Of a DNA stretch of 14,573 bases, positions 12,524 to 14,573 are shown piece by piece. The stretch spans positions 1 through 14,573 of the forward strand of contig JAJYXA010000124.1 in the NCBI GenBank assembly GCA_021791235.1. Reading direction: 5' to 3'. Position 1 is the first letter of the stretch, and each line of letters begins with the position of its first letter. Under the pieces are notes generated by a model. That model searched no databases, was not told the DNA's origin, and saw only the letters and a list, made by a program, of their open reading frames with translations. Both the position numbers and the translations under genes were made by a program. This DNA comes from Pseudomonadota bacterium (GTDB taxonomy: Bacteria; Pseudomonadota; Gammaproteobacteria; Burkholderiales; Thiobacillaceae).

Positions 12524-14482
12524 TCAGTCACCCATACCCATGACGATGTAGCCGGTCGGGCAGACGTCGGCACAGATGTGGCAGCCGATGCACTTGCCGT
12601 AGTCGGTGTCGACGTAGCGGCCCACGGTGGGGTTGTCCTTCTTCTTCACCTTGAACACCGCGGTCTGCGGGCAGTAGACCACGCAGTTGTCGCATTCGAA
12701 GCACTGGCCGCAGGACATGCAGCGCTTGGCCTCCTCGACGACCTCCTTGTCGGAGAGCGCGTGCAGACGTTCCTCGAAGTTGCCCAGCGCGGCCTGCTTG
12801 TCGAGCACGGTCACTTCACGGACGTGACGCGGCACATTGGGGAAGTGGCCGAGGAACAGTTCGTTGTGCGTAATGATGTGGCGCTGCGAACGGTCTTCGA
12901 AGTTGTGCAGGATGTCCTTGCGCTCCGAAGTGCCCCAGATCTGGCCGTGGACTTCGCTGTACTCGTGGCCGGATTCGAGCCATTTGCGGATTTCGTCGAA
13001 GTGGTGAACGTCCACCTTCGGGCGCTTGTCGAGTTCCTTGCCCTTGAGGAAGGCGTCGATGCCGTCGACAGCGATGGACGCATGGCCGATCGCGGTAGTC
13101 AGGAGGTGCGGGCGAATCACGTCGCCGCCGACAAAGATTTTCTCGCTGCCCGGGAAGCGGTAGTTCTTGTCGGCCTTGATCAGGCCGTTGTTGTTGTTGA
13201 ACTGCTCGAGGCCGGTGAAGTCGACGCCCTGTCCGATCGCGGACACGATCAGGTCGGCCGGCAGGTCACGCTCGGTGCCCTCGACGATCTTGGTCTCTTT
13301 GCCTTCCATCACGAAGTCGGCCACGCGCAGCGCGGTGGCACGGCCGCGCTCGTCGACCACGACGCCCACAGGCGTCACGCCGCCGATGATTTCGATGCCT
13401 TCCTGCTGGGCATGTTCGACTTCATGCTTGTTGGCGGCCATCTTGTCGATGGTGGCACGCGACACCAGCACCACCTCGGCGCCTTCGCGGGCGGAAATGG
13501 AGGCCACATCCTGCGCCATGTGGCCCGCGATCACGGCTTCCGGACGATCGTCCGCGGTGCCGGGCTTGGTGATGTTGCCCAGACGGCGGGCGACGGTCGC
13601 GACGTCGATCGAGGTATCGCCACCGCCGATGACGACGACGCGGTTGCCGACGTGCTGCAGACGGCCTTCGTTGAACGCGCGCAGGAACGCCACGGCGGTC
13701 ACGCAGTTGGGGGCCTCGGCGCCGGGAACCGGCAGTGGACGGCCAGCCTGGGCGCCCATGGCCATGAAGATGGCGTCGTAGTTCTTGTCCAGTTCCTCGA
13801 AGCTGATGTCGGAACCGACGCGGGTCTTCAGGCGGGTCTCGACGCCGAGGTCGATGATGCGCTTGATTTCGGCGTCGAGCATTTCGCGCGGGGTGCGGAA
13901 GCCGGGAATGCCGTAGCGCATCATGCCGCCGAGCTCTTCGTGCTCGTCGAAAATGGTCACGCCGTGGCCGCGCAGACGCAGCTGATACGCTGCCGCCAGG
14001 CCGGCGGGGCCGGCACCGATCACGGCCACTTTCTTGCCGGTTTCGGCTGCGGTGGAAGTATAGGCCATGTTGTTTTCGATACCCCAGTCGCCAATGAAAT
14101 GCTCGACCGAGTTGATGCCGACGTGGTCTTCGATCATGTTGCGGTTGCAGCCGGATTCGCACGGGGCGGGACAGACGCGGCCCATCACACCGGGGAACGG
14201 GTTGGCTTCGGTAACGCGGCGGAAGGCGTATTCCTGCCAGGTCACGCCTGCGGGCGGCTTCTCGATGCCGCGCACGATGTTCAGGTAACCGCGAATGTCT
14301 TCGCCGGCCGGGCACGAACCCTGGCAGGGCGGCGTGGAGAGCATGTACTCCGGGCACTTGTGCGTCCAGCTCGACTGGAAAATCCTGTCCTGAGCGGAGC
14401 GGATGTCGGCTTCCGACTCGCCATCCTTATAACGACGCCATGTAACGCCTTCGGTTTTTGCTTTGTTCGTCGTGACAGCCAT
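12524..14482 (-). CDS. dsrL: DsrL, NAD(P)H-linked iron-sulfur flavoprotein partner of rDsrAB
   Basis: This 652-residue cytoplasmic protein is related to the small subunit of glutamate synthase. In sulfur oxidisers it accepts the electrons released by rDsrAB and passes them to NAD(P)+. The N-terminal cluster region carries C43, C53, C57 and CPAPCESGC. FAD-binding VAVIGAGPAGLAAAYQL begins near residue 150, followed by DEHEELGGMMRYGIPGFR. NAD(P)-binding VVVIGGGDTSIDVATVARR lies near 285, and AIGQG and GGDVIRP complete the FAD site. A C-terminal ferredoxin domain has CMSCGQCFECDNCVVYCP (about 588) and CIGCHICADVCP (about 631). Length matches the oxidative DsrL-1 type. An excellent Shine-Dalgarno (TAGGAG, seven bases before the ATG) suggests strong translation. 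It follows the presumed dsrK end by 61 bases and heads the visible part of the operon. Confidence 0.95.
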   Translation of the reverse strand: MAVTTNKAKTEGVTWRRYKDGESEADIRSAQDRIFQSSWTHKCPEYMLSTPPCQGSCPAGEDIRGYLNIVRGIEKPPAGVTWQEYAFRRVTEANPFPGVMGRVCPAPCESGCNRNMIEDHVGINSVEHFIGDWGIENNMAYTSTAAETGKKVAVIGAGPAGLAAAYQLRLRGHGVTIFDEHEELGGMMRYGIPGFRTPREMLDAEIKRIIDLGVETRLKTRVGSDISFEELDKNYDAIFMAMGAQAGRPLPVPGAEAPNCVTAVAFLRAFNEGRLQHVGNRVVVIGGGDTSIDVATVARRLGNITKPGTADDRPEAVIAGHMAQDVASISAREGAEVVLVSRATIDKMAANKHEVEHAQQEGIEIIGGVTPVGVVVDERGRATALRVADFVMEGKETKIVEGTERDLPADLIVSAIGQGVDFTGLEQFNNNNGLIKADKNYRFPGSEKIFVGGDVIRPHLLTTAIGHASIAVDGIDAFLKGKELDKRPKVDVHHFDEIRKWLESGHEYSEVHGQIWGTSERKDILHNFEDRSQRHIITHNELFLGHFPNVPRHVREVTVLDKQAALGNFEERLHALSDKEVVEEAKRCMSCGQCFECDNCVVYCPQTAVFKVKKKDNPTVGRYVDTDYGKCIGCHICADVCPTGYIVMGMGD

Positions 14483-14489
14483 GTTGGTT

Positions 14490-14495
14490 CTCCTA
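14490..14495 (-). promoter_or_regulatory. Strong ribosome binding site of dsrL
   Basis: TAGGAG on the minus strand, seven bases before the dsrL ATG, is the best Shine-Dalgarno match seen in the window and fixes this start. The surrounding 61-base spacer to dsrK is AT-rich for this genome but shows no clear promoter pair or terminator. Confidence 0.75.
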
Positions 14496-14543
14496 ACGCC
14501 TACGTAACTAAAGATAGATAAATCGCAATCGGCCTGGTCTGAC

Positions 14544-14573
14544 TCAGTCCAGCTTGATCGCCTTGCTGACCAA
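14544..14573 (-). CDS. dsrK: End of an upstream gene, presumably dsrK
   Basis: A frame running in from the right edge reads LVSKAIKLD and stops at TGA 14546-14544. Nine residues cannot identify a protein on their own. The call rests on the invariant dsrM-dsrK-dsrL-dsrJ order in sulfur oxidisers; DsrK is the HdrD-like catalytic iron-sulfur subunit facing the cytoplasm. If the frame is not coding, the spacer simply extends to the window edge. Confidence 0.5.
   Translation of the reverse strand: MVSKAIKLD

Noticed and set aside
12578..14521. A 647-codon plus-strand frame opposite dsrL
   Set aside because: Antisense shadow; no motif is seen, and dsrL on the other strand has all expected cofactor motifs and a strong ribosome binding site.
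1..14573. CRISPR arrays, tRNA or rRNA genes, and replication origins
   Set aside because: No regularly spaced repeats, no cloverleaf-like sequence and no rRNA-like blocks were seen; the repeats present are isolated palindromic elements.

Overview
The window looks like chromosomal DNA of a GC-rich, sulfur-oxidising proteobacterium, most likely a betaproteobacterium of the Thiobacillus/Sulfuricella type. The main evidence is the 3' part of a reverse dissimilatory sulfite reductase (dsr) operon on the minus strand, in the order dsrK(end)-dsrL-dsrJ-dsrO-dsrP-dsrN-dsrR. This is the order known from sulfur oxidisers such as Allochromatium vinosum. It is followed directly by cysG (siroheme synthase) and a split kinase-like gene. 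The species assignment is inference from gene content and base composition; no ribosomal marker is present.

Layout from left to right. Positions 1-124 hold the edge of an ISL3-like insertion sequence with the first 20 codons of its transposase. It interrupts a small GIY-YIG nuclease gene, leaving a 52-residue remnant at 95-253. The remnant abuts nifJ (250-3927, minus), a pyruvate:ferredoxin oxidoreductase whose reading frame has absorbed three short dispersed repeats. A divergent intergenic region (3928-4104) separates it from ybaL (4105-5811, plus), a CPA2 cation/proton antiporter. A convergent junction (5812-5883) follows. From there to the right edge every gene is on the minus strand: split kinase, cysG, dsrR, dsrN, dsrP, dsrO, dsrJ, dsrL and the tail of dsrK.

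How the genes fit together. DsrK, DsrJ, DsrO and DsrP belong to the DsrMKJOP transmembrane redox complex, and DsrL is the NAD(P)H-linked iron-sulfur flavoprotein partner of rDsrAB. CysG makes siroheme and DsrN is the amidase-type enzyme expected to turn it into the siroamide of DsrAB. This stretch therefore combines electron transfer with cofactor supply for sulfur oxidation. Genes from dsrL to dsrP and from dsrN to cysG are tightly packed. The only sizeable internal gap (148 bases, dsrP to dsrN) is occupied by a mobile-looking structured repeat.

The most unusual signal is a 54-56 bp element present twice, in frame inside nifJ (2701-2754) and exactly over the translation start of dsrN (9876-9931). 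Its ends are identical, while its central hairpin has completely different but still complementary arms and a conserved bulged T. This points to selection on structure. A second family of palindromes (ATTCCGG...CCGGAAT type) also lies inside nifJ and next to the GIY-YIG gene.
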